A DNA stretch of 64,000 nucleotides from Pseudomonadota bacterium (GTDB lineage Bacteria; Pseudomonadota; Gammaproteobacteria; Xanthomonadales; Wenzhouxiangellaceae). Shown in pieces: positions 20,032 to 29,100 of this stretch. Position 1 is the first letter of the stretch. Each line of letters begins with the position of its first letter. The DNA lies in assembly GCA_013285445.1 (NCBI GenBank), contig CP053448.1, forward strand, positions 3,021,530-3,085,529, read 5' to 3'. The notes beneath the pieces were generated by a model. It saw nothing but the letters and a program-made list of their open reading frames with translations. It did not search any database and was not told the DNA's origin. Made by a program: the position numbers and the translations under genes.

Positions 20032-21639
20032 TCATTCCTCCTCTGAGTTGTCAGCGGCCTCCTCCAGATCGTCGCTTTCGAGGCGCCAGCTGATGCTCTG
20101 CACGGGCTTTTGCCGCTTGGGCTTGAGCTTCGCAAAGGGATTGCGGATGACCATCGCATTCGGGCGGTCGCTCTGGATGCCCCGGATGATGATCAGGAAG
20201 TAGTTCTCGCCCTCGAGCTGGGCCCGCTCCCACTGGCGGTTGGTCAGGCTGACCGCTCCGCCTTTGGAGAGGCTCTTGAGCTCAACGCGCCAGGGCCCCT
20301 CCTGTTTCGGCTTGAGCTTGAAGTCATACCCAGACCGGCGCTCTCGGCAGTCCACCAGGGGAACCCCACGAAACTCCGGGTACACGGACTGGTAGTTGTT
20401 CAGAAACCACTGCTCGGCCGCTTCTCCGGTTTCCAGGCGCTTTCGGGCCGTATCCGGGTCGGGCTTCTTCCGGCTGGCTGCTCCGTTGCCGCCCTCCCCG
20501 CCGGATTCATCGTCATCGGGATCCAGCATCAGCGCAGGGCGCTCGCACTCGAAGATGACCTGCGGGGCGAAGTTGACGTTGAGATCGGCCCAGAGATCGT
20601 CCAGCGGCCGCTCCTTTGGGGCGCGGGGCAGCGCCACGCGCCACTGATCCGGATCCTCGAGCCACAGGTCGACGAGAACCCGGGCGCGGCCATAGAGCGC
20701 GGTTGCGGCCCGCTCCGGGTCATTGCTGCGGTTGGCCAGCCGGATGCAGTCGATCAGGCAGGCCGACAGATCCGAATACGGCTTACGGCCGTTGTTGGGC
20801 TTGCGGCAGCCGAGAAACCCGAACACCCGGTTCCACAAATCCCGGCTTTCGGGTGCCTGGGCGATGGTGACCACCGTGGCAGCAAGCACGGCCGGATGGC
20901 GAAATTCCAGCGGCGGGTGGGGCTGAGCCACCCACGCCAGCGCTTCCTCAAGGGCGTCTGCGCTCGGCGGGGTCTCTTCCAGGGTTGCGGCCCACTGGGC
21001 CAGCTGCAAGACCTGCTCGTAATCGGGTTCGTGGACGACCTGGGGCATTTGCAGCTCGACCCAGTGGTCCCGGGTCACCCGGGGCGGGCGAAAGCCCGTC
21101 AGTGAGTGTCGCTCGTTGCAGAGCGTGCGGACTTCGGCAATCAGCTCGGCTGCATCCGGCACCGGTGGCAGGAACTGGTAGCGCAGATCCGGGTTGCCGT
21201 GGTGTGTCCAGGCCCGCGCCATCGCCAGTGCGGCCTGAAAGAGGAACATCTGGTAGTACTGGCTGCGGGTCAGACGCCGGTCGTTCTGGTGGCGCTCGAC
21301 CAGGTCACGCAGGAATCCCGGTGCGTCCGAGCCGATCTCGTCTCGGTATACCTCATGCTGCGCGAATCGGCGCCACAGCTCCTGCGTCTGGGGGCACAGC
21401 TTTAGGCTGATCAGCGCCGCGCCCAGCACCCCGGAGGAAAACCACTTGGGGTGAATGTTGAAGTCATCGAGCTGCCGAATTTCGCGCTCGTAGATGCCGA
21501 ACGCCCAGTCGGGGTCGACGAACTGCTCACCGCGCAGCATGTGGCGCGGAAGGCCGCGCACGGCGAAGTCGAACGTGCGCTTGAGGTTGCCGCCCCTGAA
21601 GGCCTTGGAGCGGAAGTCGATGTCGCGGAATTCACTCAT
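20032..21639 (-). CDS. DUF3883-like (PD-(D/E)XK-fold) protein
   Basis: 535-aa protein. The C-terminal ~100 residues (about 425-515) carry a DUF3883-like nuclease-fold module: a helix (GEAAEQWFLNNYQSV), then SGYDFKLKP and WRVELKSLSKGG, giving the acidic D...E-x-K arrangement, then YFLIIIRGI. The N-terminal ~400 residues are helical and unrecognised. An acidic linker (DPDDDESGGEGG) sits before the nuclease module. ATG 21639 overlaps the preceding 137-aa gene by 8 nt, so they are probably co-translated with xis and int upstream. DUF3883 modules recur in DNA-restriction and defence proteins; a nuclease role here is inference. Confidence 0.65.
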   Translation of the reverse strand: MSEFRDIDFRSKAFRGGNLKRTFDFAVRGLPRHMLRGEQFVDPDWAFGIYEREIRQLDDFNIHPKWFSSGVLGAALISLKLCPQTQELWRRFAQHEVYRDEIGSDAPGFLRDLVERHQNDRRLTRSQYYQMFLFQAALAMARAWTHHGNPDLRYQFLPPVPDAAELIAEVRTLCNERHSLTGFRPPRVTRDHWVELQMPQVVHEPDYEQVLQLAQWAATLEETPPSADALEEALAWVAQPHPPLEFRHPAVLAATVVTIAQAPESRDLWNRVFGFLGCRKPNNGRKPYSDLSACLIDCIRLANRSNDPERAATALYGRARVLVDLWLEDPDQWRVALPRAPKERPLDDLWADLNVNFAPQVIFECERPALMLDPDDDESGGEGGNGAASRKKPDPDTARKRLETGEAAEQWFLNNYQSVYPEFRGVPLVDCRERRSGYDFKLKPKQEGPWRVELKSLSKGGAVSLTNRQWERAQLEGENYFLIIIRGIQSDRPNAMVIRNPFAKLKPKRQKPVQSISWRLESDDLEEAADNSEEE

Positions 21640-22045
21640 GGCGCGTCCTCCCGGCAAAGTCGATGATGTTGTTCGCGGGGTTGTGCGAGGCCGGCTTCCT
21701 GGCACGGATGCCGACCCGCTCGGCCTGCCGGCGGTCCAGCGGGCCAAACAGGCGGCTGCTCACCGGCTCGGGAACCGGCTGCATTTCAACCATGCCGCCG
21801 GCCAGACCGGCGTCGAACATCTGCTCGAACAGGTCGCCCTCGATCAGGTTGACCAGGTCTTCCGGGCCCTGGATGCGATAGCGCTCGATGGCCTCGCGCG
21901 CCCAGGCGACCAGCGCCTCGTAGTTGTCGCGGGTGTCGGGCTGGCCCAGGGCCAGGCACATGGCCTGCCCGGGCCTAATCTGGAAGCGGTGCCAGAGGTA
22001 GTCCGCAAGCGCCTGCGGACGGAGACGGGGAATGGACTCGTTCAT
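21632..22045 (-). CDS. Hypothetical protein (137 aa) between integrase and DUF3883-like gene
   Basis: Unrecognised small helical protein (LADYLWHRFQIRPGQAMCLALGQ; YEALVAWAREAIERYRI). ATG 22045 shares one base with the integrase stop and its stop overlaps the next gene by 8 nt, which is strong evidence that int, this gene and the DUF3883-like gene are translated as a unit. No motif indicates an enzyme. It may be a partner or inhibitor of the nuclease-fold protein, but that rests on position alone. Confidence 0.65.
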   Translation of the reverse strand: MNESIPRLRPQALADYLWHRFQIRPGQAMCLALGQPDTRDNYEALVAWAREAIERYRIQGPEDLVNLIEGDLFEQMFDAGLAGGMVEMQPVPEPVSSRLFGPLDRRQAERVGIRARKPASHNPANNIIDFAGRTRHE

Positions 22046-23274
22046 CAGTCGTCCTCCTGGTTGTTGTCGTTGTAGTTGAGTGCGCCGGCCTGGGAGGCCA
22101 GCAGGCGCGCCATCGCCGAGCCGTCCTGACGGGTCAGGTTGGGCACGTAACGGCTGTAAACCCGAAAGAGCATTTCGGTGGTGGTGTGGCCCAGCACCCG
22201 GGCAATCCACTCTGGTGCTTCACCGGCGCCGAGCATCAGCGTCGCGGCCGTGTGGCGGGTCTGGTAGGGCCGACGGTACTTGAGGCCGAGTTCGGCCAGC
22301 AGAGGCGCCCAGACGCGCTTGGTGAAGTTCTGGTTGTCGATCGGCGAGCCGCGGCGGGTACAGAACACCCAGTCCACGCCCTTGGGCACGCGCCGGCGCT
22401 GGTCGAGCAGCGCGTCACGTACCGGCGGGAGCATCGGCACATCCCGGGCGGAGTCGTAGGTCTTGGTGTCGCTCTGCAGCCGCCCGCGTACCAGGGTGTC
22501 GCGGACCAGGATCACGTTGTTGTCGAAATCGATCCGGTCCCAGCGCAGGGCGTTGGCCTCACCGGTCCGGAGTCCCGTCCAGAAGCGCACGGCCAGGTAG
22601 TTGCGATAGTCCGACCGCACGGTCTGGAGAATCCGGTTGACCTCCTCGAGCGTGAATGGGTGGATATCCGGCTTTTTCTGCTTGAGCGGCTTAATGCCCT
22701 GGAACGAGCGCCGGAACTCGTAGCGGTCGGCCGCCTCATTCAGGATCTGCCGGGCAAACCCCATGATCTTGTTGATCCGGGTGTTGCTCAGCGGCTTGCC
22801 GCGCACACTGACCGTCTTGCTCAAATCCGCCCGGAACGCCAGCAGCTCGGCGCGCGTGATCGAGCCGACCGTCCGGTTGCCGAACCTCGGCAGCAAGTAC
22901 TGGTTCAGGGTGCCGATCACCGTTTCCTCGTAGGAGCGGCGCCAGGCGGGGCGGTTCTCGTCGACCCAGGTTTCGGCGAAGGCTCGGAAGCGGGGGGTGT
23001 GGTCTACTCCCCCTGCCCCGGCACGGCCAGCAGCCGATCCTCCGCCAGCTTCCAGCCCCACGAAACGGTCGGCGAGCTTGCTGCCCGGAAAGGTGCTTCC
23101 GTAATTGAAGGTTCCGAGGGCAATCTCACGCTCAATCCTATCCAGCAGCTTCTGGACGGATCGCCGGTTCGCGGGCTTGTCGGAAAGCGCCGTGTACTCT
23201 CGGCACCGAACGCCGTGGTAGGTGAAATCCAGGTACAAACGGCCAGTTTCAGGGCGGACGCGCACCTTACCCAT
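22045..23274 (-). CDS. Tyrosine recombinase / phage-type integrase
   Basis: 409-aa integrase. Residues 1-40 (GKVRVRPETGRLYLDFTYHG) match the arm-type DNA-binding module typical of DUF3596 integrases. The core-binding domain spans ~95-190. Catalytic residues: Arg in TGLRTGEANAL (~234), His-x-x-Arg-region in YQTRHTAATLML (~340), His in LGHTTTEMLF (~365), and Tyr in RVYSRYV. It overlaps the xis gene by 8 nt upstream. A disordered Gly/Ala-rich insert at ~75-90 (GGGSAAGRAGAGG) is odd. It is the likely integrase for the island reaching toward tRNA-Arg. Confidence 0.93.
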   Translation of the reverse strand: MGKVRVRPETGRLYLDFTYHGVRCREYTALSDKPANRRSVQKLLDRIEREIALGTFNYGSTFPGSKLADRFVGLEAGGGSAAGRAGAGGVDHTPRFRAFAETWVDENRPAWRRSYEETVIGTLNQYLLPRFGNRTVGSITRAELLAFRADLSKTVSVRGKPLSNTRINKIMGFARQILNEAADRYEFRRSFQGIKPLKQKKPDIHPFTLEEVNRILQTVRSDYRNYLAVRFWTGLRTGEANALRWDRIDFDNNVILVRDTLVRGRLQSDTKTYDSARDVPMLPPVRDALLDQRRRVPKGVDWVFCTRRGSPIDNQNFTKRVWAPLLAELGLKYRRPYQTRHTAATLMLGAGEAPEWIARVLGHTTTEMLFRVYSRYVPNLTRQDGSAMARLLASQAGALNYNDNNQEDD

Positions 23275-23506
23275 GGCTGGCCACCCGGCCCTTGGCCATC
23301 GGAATGACCGGGGCGCGAGACTGCGAAAAGTCTGCCATGTCTCGCTCGATCGCGTCCCACAGCCAAAGGATCTTCCGGCGTCCGAAGGGTCGGATGTAGT
23401 GAACGCCCTCTTTCATCACCTCATCCTTCAGACGCGTCAGGATGGTGCGGGGCTCGTACTGAATTCGCTCAGCGAGCTGCTCAGTCGTCAGATACTCAGT
23501 AGTCAT
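23267..23506 (-). CDS. Excisionase-like DNA-binding protein
   Basis: 79-aa winged-helix protein of the AlpA/Xis type: TTEQLAERIQYEPRTILTRLKD (residues ~7-28) forms the helix-turn-helix, followed by the beta wing GVHYIRPFGRRKILWLWDAIE. GGAGAA precedes ATG 23506. It overlaps the integrase by 8 nt, the usual xis-int pairing, and reads out of the phased operator region, so its expression is probably set by the divergent regulator. Confidence 0.82.
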   Translation of the reverse strand: MTTEYLTTEQLAERIQYEPRTILTRLKDEVMKEGVHYIRPFGRRKILWLWDAIERDMADFSQSRAPVIPMAKGRVASHG

Positions 23507-23538
23507 CGACTTCTCCAGGTTGTGAGTGGTAAGCTGGA

Positions 23539-23660
23539 GCAGGTCGTTTTGCTTTCTTGCGGGTTAAAATGACCTGCTGTAGGTCATATTATGCACAACG
23601 ATGACCTTTTGCAAGTTATTTTGCCCTTCTGTGGGTTATTTTTTATTTCTGCAGGTTATT
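23539..23660. promoter_or_regulatory. Phased operator array between xis and the Cro/CI-type regulator
   Basis: Six half-sites of the form GYRGGTYATT, at 23539, 23559, 23579, then 23611, 23631, 23651: exactly 20 bp apart within each triplet. The inner two belong to 19-bp dyads of identical 7-5-7 layout, ATGACCT-N5-AGGTCAT (23569-23587) and ATGACCT-N5-AAGTTAT (23601-23619), whose starts are 32 bp apart. Such phasing would let dimers line up on one DNA face. It covers the divergent promoter region. Confidence 0.75.
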
Positions 23661-23681
23661 TCTGCCGCCTGGGAGGTCAGA

Positions 23682-23900
23682 ATGATTAAGTGCCACCTAT
23701 CCTCACTGATGGGTGAGAAAAAGCTCCGTATCGCCGACGTAGCAAGGGAAACGGGGCTGAACCGAAACACTGTCACTCGCCTCTACCACGAGACCGCGAC
23801 GCGGGTAGAGTTGGATCAGATTGACGCCCTTTGCGAGTTTCTCGATTGCGGGGTGGGTGAGCTCTTCGAGTACGTTTCTCCGACGGCCGAGAGCGAATGA
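23682..23900 (+). CDS. Small Cro/CI-type regulator
   Basis: 72-aa DNA-binding protein consisting almost wholly of one HTH domain: MGEKKLRIADVARETGLNRNTVTRLYHE (residues ~10-37), then a helix (IDALCEFLDCGVGELFEYV) typical of the single-domain Cro/CI_26 group. ATG 23682 has GGGAGG 5-6 nt upstream. The frame continues upstream to 23601 but through the operator repeats, so that extension is unlikely. It is divergent from xis-int and is the natural candidate to bind the phased array. Confidence 0.8.
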   Translation: MIKCHLSSLMGEKKLRIADVARETGLNRNTVTRLYHETATRVELDQIDALCEFLDCGVGELFEYVSPTAESE

Positions 23901-23970
23901 ACTCGAGAAATCAGGCGTCTTCTAGAATCTGAGCATCAACCGTTGCGTCCTGTTACCGAGCCTTTTTGAC

Positions 23971-26109
23971 TCAGGAAGCATTCTGAGTCAGGAACGCGCT
24001 TGGCTCTGAGGAACTGCTGACCCAGAGACGGCGTATTGCGCGACTCGCGGCGACGTGGAACAGCGCCCGCTCGTTGAGTTCACTGGAGCGTCGCTCAGTC
24101 GGGTCCTCGGTATTGCCAACGGCTGCCTCCAACGGACAAATCCCGGCATTGATGCAAGCCAGGAAGACGTAGCTGAACTCCAGCCCCTTGACCCGATGCA
24201 TCGTGGCAAGGCGCACGCCCTCCTGGTTGCGATCATCACCGGCATCCCGGCTCAGTCGTCGGGTGGCCAGTTCCCGCTGCTTCAGGCCCTCCTCCAGCTG
24301 CGCTACCAAACGGTTGGTGCGAGCCACCACGCAGATATCGGCACCCGCAATACCACGCTCTAGCAATTCTTCAATGCGCTCGGAAATCCAGTCGAGTTCG
24401 GTCTTCTGATCGTCCAGCAAGCCGATTTCCGGCGGCCTGCCGTGCATCAGGGATCGATAGTCCATGCTGGTATCAAGACCCTCATCCAGGTCATCGATCT
24501 CCTGGCCTTCCAGAACGGCAACGGCAAAACATCGCGTCTCTTCCGTGGTCCGATAGTTAATTCTCAGCTTTCGGCTGCGCCCGCGAATATTGATGCCACA
24601 GTGACTCAGCGCAAAGCGGTTGCGGTAGATGCGCTGGTGACCGTCGCCGACAATGAACAGGTCGTTGGGACGTTCTTCCGGGATCATGGCTCGGATCAGC
24701 TTCATTGCATCCGGCCCCATATCCTGAGCTTCGTCGACAATGACCGAGGCGTAAGGGCGGAAACTCTGCCCTTCGTTCATCAGTTCGACGACGTCCTGCT
24801 TGGCCATTTCAGCCGGCCGCAAGCCTTGCTGCTGGAGCCGCATGTGCATTTCCTCGAACACCGGCCAGATCTGTGCCCGTTGGCGACGGTTCAGTGCCAC
24901 GCCTCGACCGATGCGCCGGGCCCGGAAGTAGTCAGTCTTGCTGGTGACCCGCTGCGGCAGGATCACGCGGTCCCACTCTTCGAAGTAAAAACTTTCAGGC
25001 AGGTCTAGCTCGGCCGGCGCATTATCGAGCGCCAGTTGCCAGAGCTTGCGCATGGCCGGCTGACCGGAGTAGACCACTCGATGCGGGTATTTGCTGGCGC
25101 GCAGAAACCGCGACACCCAGGCATCGACGTGGATAACCTCGATGCGATCCAGCTCCTCGGGCTGGCAAATCTTCTTCAGGTTTTCGCGAATATCGGTCGC
25201 GAGATTGGCGGTGAACGTGGTCAGCAGGATGCGCTGATCGCGCCCGGCGAACACATTGCGCGCCAGCCAGCGCGCCCGGTGCATGGCGACCACGGTCTTG
25301 CCGGTTCCGGCGCCGCCAAGAACCCGAATCGGGCCATTGCATTCCCATTCGACGATTCGACGCTGCGAGGGGTGCAGAAAAACCCGCCATTTCTCCAGCG
25401 GCGCATCGAGAATCCGCTCCAGCTCGACGTCATCGTCCACGACGACAAAGCGCCTCCTGGAATGATCCCGCTCCAGCGCGGATGCAAAGTCCGTAGTGTC
25501 AACCGGGCCGGCCGGCAGCGCATACTCGCGCATGACCTCATCCAGATCAGTGCCAGCGGCCAGCAGGTAAAGCGCCTCGAAGGCCTCGCGCGGTAGCCGC
25601 TCTTCCAGGGCTTCGAGCTCCTCTTCGGTATGGATTTCACGTACCAGGTCGAGCCGCTCTTCGGGTACACCCAGGCGCAGCAGTTCCCGATCACGCCGTT
25701 CATGAAACAACGGCGGCACTTCCGGCCGTTGCGGCCTGGCCTCAGGCTGTTCAACAGGCTCGACATGCGTGGCATCGAACACCTGAATACTGCCGGTTTC
25801 CGGATGGATGTTGCAGCGATTCCGGCGGGCCCAGTCATAGGCGTCGTCATGCTTGGCAACCCAGAGGAGAATGTAGACATTGCCCGTGTCCGGCTTGAGC
25901 ACGATGCCGCGGTAGTTGTCGCCCATGCGCACCGACCGATAGTTCGGATCAGCGGCATCATTGATTTTTTCGTAGTTGATCCCCGAACTGAACGGATCCT
26001 GGCGGAATTTGGTAATGAAGTTGCGAACCCGCTTGTTCTCCTGCTTGGGGATATTGGCCAGGCAGTCGAGAATATCGACTGAAAAACTGATGACTGGTTG
26101 CATGCTCAT
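23971..26109 (-). CDS. UvrD/Rep-type superfamily 1 helicase with RelE-like N-terminal domain
   Basis: 712-aa protein. Residues ~5-110 look like a RelE/HigB-type toxin fold (FITKFRQDPFSSGINYE; RSVRMGDNYRGIVL; NVYILLWVAKHDDAY). A linker of about 100 residues follows, then an SF1 helicase: Walker A GGAGTGKTVVAMHR (~262-275), Walker B VIVDEAQDMGPDA (~456), KLRINYRTTEE (motif IV), and RLATMHRVKGLEFSYVFL with HVAASRAIRRLWV near the end. ATG 26109 is 13 bp after the giant helicase stop, so the pair is an operon. The frame is open further upstream, but only as a shadow of that gene. Whether the RelE-like part still cleaves RNA is unknown. Confidence 0.88.
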   Translation of the reverse strand: MSMQPVISFSVDILDCLANIPKQENKRVRNFITKFRQDPFSSGINYEKINDAADPNYRSVRMGDNYRGIVLKPDTGNVYILLWVAKHDDAYDWARRNRCNIHPETGSIQVFDATHVEPVEQPEARPQRPEVPPLFHERRDRELLRLGVPEERLDLVREIHTEEELEALEERLPREAFEALYLLAAGTDLDEVMREYALPAGPVDTTDFASALERDHSRRRFVVVDDDVELERILDAPLEKWRVFLHPSQRRIVEWECNGPIRVLGGAGTGKTVVAMHRARWLARNVFAGRDQRILLTTFTANLATDIRENLKKICQPEELDRIEVIHVDAWVSRFLRASKYPHRVVYSGQPAMRKLWQLALDNAPAELDLPESFYFEEWDRVILPQRVTSKTDYFRARRIGRGVALNRRQRAQIWPVFEEMHMRLQQQGLRPAEMAKQDVVELMNEGQSFRPYASVIVDEAQDMGPDAMKLIRAMIPEERPNDLFIVGDGHQRIYRNRFALSHCGINIRGRSRKLRINYRTTEETRCFAVAVLEGQEIDDLDEGLDTSMDYRSLMHGRPPEIGLLDDQKTELDWISERIEELLERGIAGADICVVARTNRLVAQLEEGLKQRELATRRLSRDAGDDRNQEGVRLATMHRVKGLEFSYVFLACINAGICPLEAAVGNTEDPTERRSSELNERALFHVAASRAIRRLWVSSSSEPSAFLTQNAS

Positions 26110-26122
26110 GGGCTTCTTTCCG

Positions 26123-29100
26123 TCATTCGACCAGCCAGCGCTCGAGCCGGGTGAGTGAGTTTGCGTCAAGGTTGTCCAGAACATTCCATCCCTGCTTGCT
26201 CGCCGTTTCCCGGTCATCGGCCTCGAGCACCACAGCGACCTTCTGGTCCGGCCAGGCCAGCTCCAGCTCGGCGATGACAGCCCCGGAAGCATCCCGGATT
26301 TCCAGACCGGATTCCGGCACCGGAAAGCCGGCGCGCTCCAGGGCCTCGATTTCATCGCCAGGCAGCAGGCTGAGCTCCGCCAGGTCGCTCCAGGCCGAAG
26401 ACACGGGCCGTTCGGCAAGCCCCAGCCCCATCGGAGCAGTGTACAAACCACGATCGACGCCGTCGGCACTGAGCAGGCTGAAGTGATCCAGAAACTGCAG
26501 CAAATTCGACGCGCCCCAGAACCCGGCCCAAGCTGCCTCGAACCGCTCATCCATGGCCGCGCTCCGATCATCCAGCATCCACAGCAGGTGCAGTTGCCGG
26601 GAAAGCGCTTCGATCTCGCCGCCCATCGCACGGCGCATGGCGTCCTGCGGCAAAGCCGCCACCGCAGCCACATGATCGGCCGCCGTACCCAGACTCTCCA
26701 GCAGCCCGCCAAAAACCCGGTCGCTCCCGTCCCCGTCAGCGCCCACCGCTTCGGCAAGGTGCCAGGGGGTGCGACGAACCACTTCCTCACAAACCATCCG
26801 ACGAAGCTCACGCTGACGCACGCTGTCCTGGCGCAGCCAGCCGAAGGCACGCGAGAATGCGGCCTGCCTCAGTCGGTCCAGAGCCTCGGCCCTGCCGGAG
26901 AGGTAGAGCAGCAACCAGGCAAACGGGCCCTCTCCGATCAGGCCGTTGTGGTGCAGATAGGGTTCGAAATCACCGCTGCGGGCCAGACGATCGAGCAGCG
27001 CGATCATCCCGCTGTCCTGTCCACGCCCGAGCAAGGGCCCGGCCGGGTTGCGGATTCTCGCCCCATCGAGCGGCAAGTCGTGCCAGTTCAACGACCAGAC
27101 ACGGAAATTTCCGCTGTCCAGGATGGCCTGACGCTTGAGCACATCGTCGGCATTGCGGTCATGGTGATGGCGAAATCCATCGAGGTACACCGCCACAGGA
27201 AGAAAGCCCGGACGCTCCCGGGCCGGCCAGAGCACGAAGTCGGCATCCGTGCCGACGGCCACATCGTGATCCCGTCCCAGGCGAACCTGCAACTCCAGGT
27301 TCCAGCCCATGGGCGATTCACCTTCCGGCGCTGGTACGGTGATGAATGCACCGGCTGTTTCGTTGACACGCTGACGCTTGAAGCTCAGACCGCTGTCATG
27401 CGCCAACACATCGTGGAAGCGCTGTTCCAGCTCACTTTCGAGAAGGGCGTTGATCGGCACCTTGTTGAGGTGCTCGATGGCCTCGAGCCGATCGCGCGCC
27501 TCGACGATCTTGCCTAGCAGATCCTCGGCCACAGAGCGCGAGATCTCTTTCATGTGGCGGCTTTCGCGCCAAGCCAGAATGCAGCGATAGCAGCCATCCA
27601 GATCAGGATTCTCGCGGCAGGCGCAATCGCGCAACACTTCCAAAGCCTGTTCGAGCACGCGCATCAGCTTCTCGCCGTAGCTCAACAATTCCTTGAGATA
27701 GCCGGTCCCACCGGGAACGCTGTCGTAGAGCACCAGGTACTGCCGGTGACCGGCTCCTCCGGTGACCGGCTCGGCATAGCTGGTCACGCGGATATGGTCG
27801 ACCTTTCCGCGGTAGTAACGGCGCAAGCCCAGCTGAAGTGCGGCAATCAGCGAGCGCCGGCGCACATCGGACGAACCGATCTCACTCATCGGCAGCAGGA
27901 TGCGCACCGCCTCGGACTTCAGTTCGCGATACAGGTACAACGCTTCGAAGTAGTCGTCGTCGCTCTCGACTGCCCCAGGCCGGCGCAACTTGCAGTCGAA
28001 GGCATGTTCGAACCTGCGCTGCTGGCGCGGATCAGGGGAGCGTACCTTTCCGCAATGCCGACAGACCTTGAAACCCGGGCGCGAGGACAGCTCGCCGGCC
28101 ACGGCAATTTCCCGCTCCTGGCCACGTTGTTCCCCGAAATTGACCTCCCTGAGCGTGGCCAGCGGCACATACTCGAATCCGAACGGCAGACTTTCCTGCT
28201 TGATGTGCCAGGCCGGACCAGTTTGGCTCGAATCGATATCGACCAACATCTGCTGGTTATAGAACTTCGGCGTACGCTGATCGCTGTCGTCGCCGATGCG
28301 GCTGGCGCGATCGTCGGCCGTCGCATAAACCTGGCGCAGCTTGAGCAGGGACTGACGCTGGCCGGTATCTGCCCACTGGCTGCTGCCACAGCGCGGACAG
28401 GCAGCGTGGCGATCGCCATTGGCGTCGATGTTTTCCATGAACTGGCATTGGTTGCACAGGCGCCAGCTCTGCGGGCTGGCATTGCCGGCAGAAAGGTCGA
28501 CCTGATCGATCTGCACCGCCCTGCCGACGGCGTAGAAGTGGTTCAGTGGCGCCAGCTCACTCAGCGCCGATTGGGCGGGCCGCTGCATTTCGTAGCTGAT
28601 CTTCTGGTAGGACCTGGTATGACCGTCCTCTTCTCGCTCGGCCTTGCTCAAGCGCCTGATCACGACCGACTGCAGCGTCACACCCTCCTCGGGAAAAGCG
28701 TAGTTGGGCAAAAGCCCTTCGTCGGTGAAGAAATTGAAAGTATGGCGGTCATTCGTTCGTCGCCGCAGCGCCATCAGCGCACTGCGCTCGGATCGAACCC
28801 GCTCGAGCTCTTCGAGCACACGCTCGTCTTCAGGCTCTTTTTCAAGCGCCTGCAGGCGCTTCTTCAGCGCCTCGATACGCCGCGACCATTCCCGGCGTGT
28901 AGCGGCAAGCTCCTTGAGGCGATTGTCCAGCCGCCAGCTCAGGCTGGGCTGCTGCTGGCTGCCGTCGCCCCCAAGATAGGCTTTCAGATGCCGCTGGCCG
29001 GCTTCGTCCAGATCGGGGAACAGCGCGCGGAACTGCTCGAACAACTCTGCTTCATTTCGCTCGACAAAATCGAGAAAATTGACCGGGAAATCCTCGTTTC

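Noticed and set aside
23539-23660. CRISPR-like array
   Set aside because: Repeats are ~10 bp with degenerate sequence and 20-bp period, without spacers of normal length or cas genes; operator sites fit better.
26110-26850. N-terminal extension of the RelE-UvrD gene (959-aa frame)
   Set aside because: It lies inside the end of the giant helicase and its residues are Trp/Arg/Cys-rich noise; ATG 26109 opens directly on the RelE-like fold.
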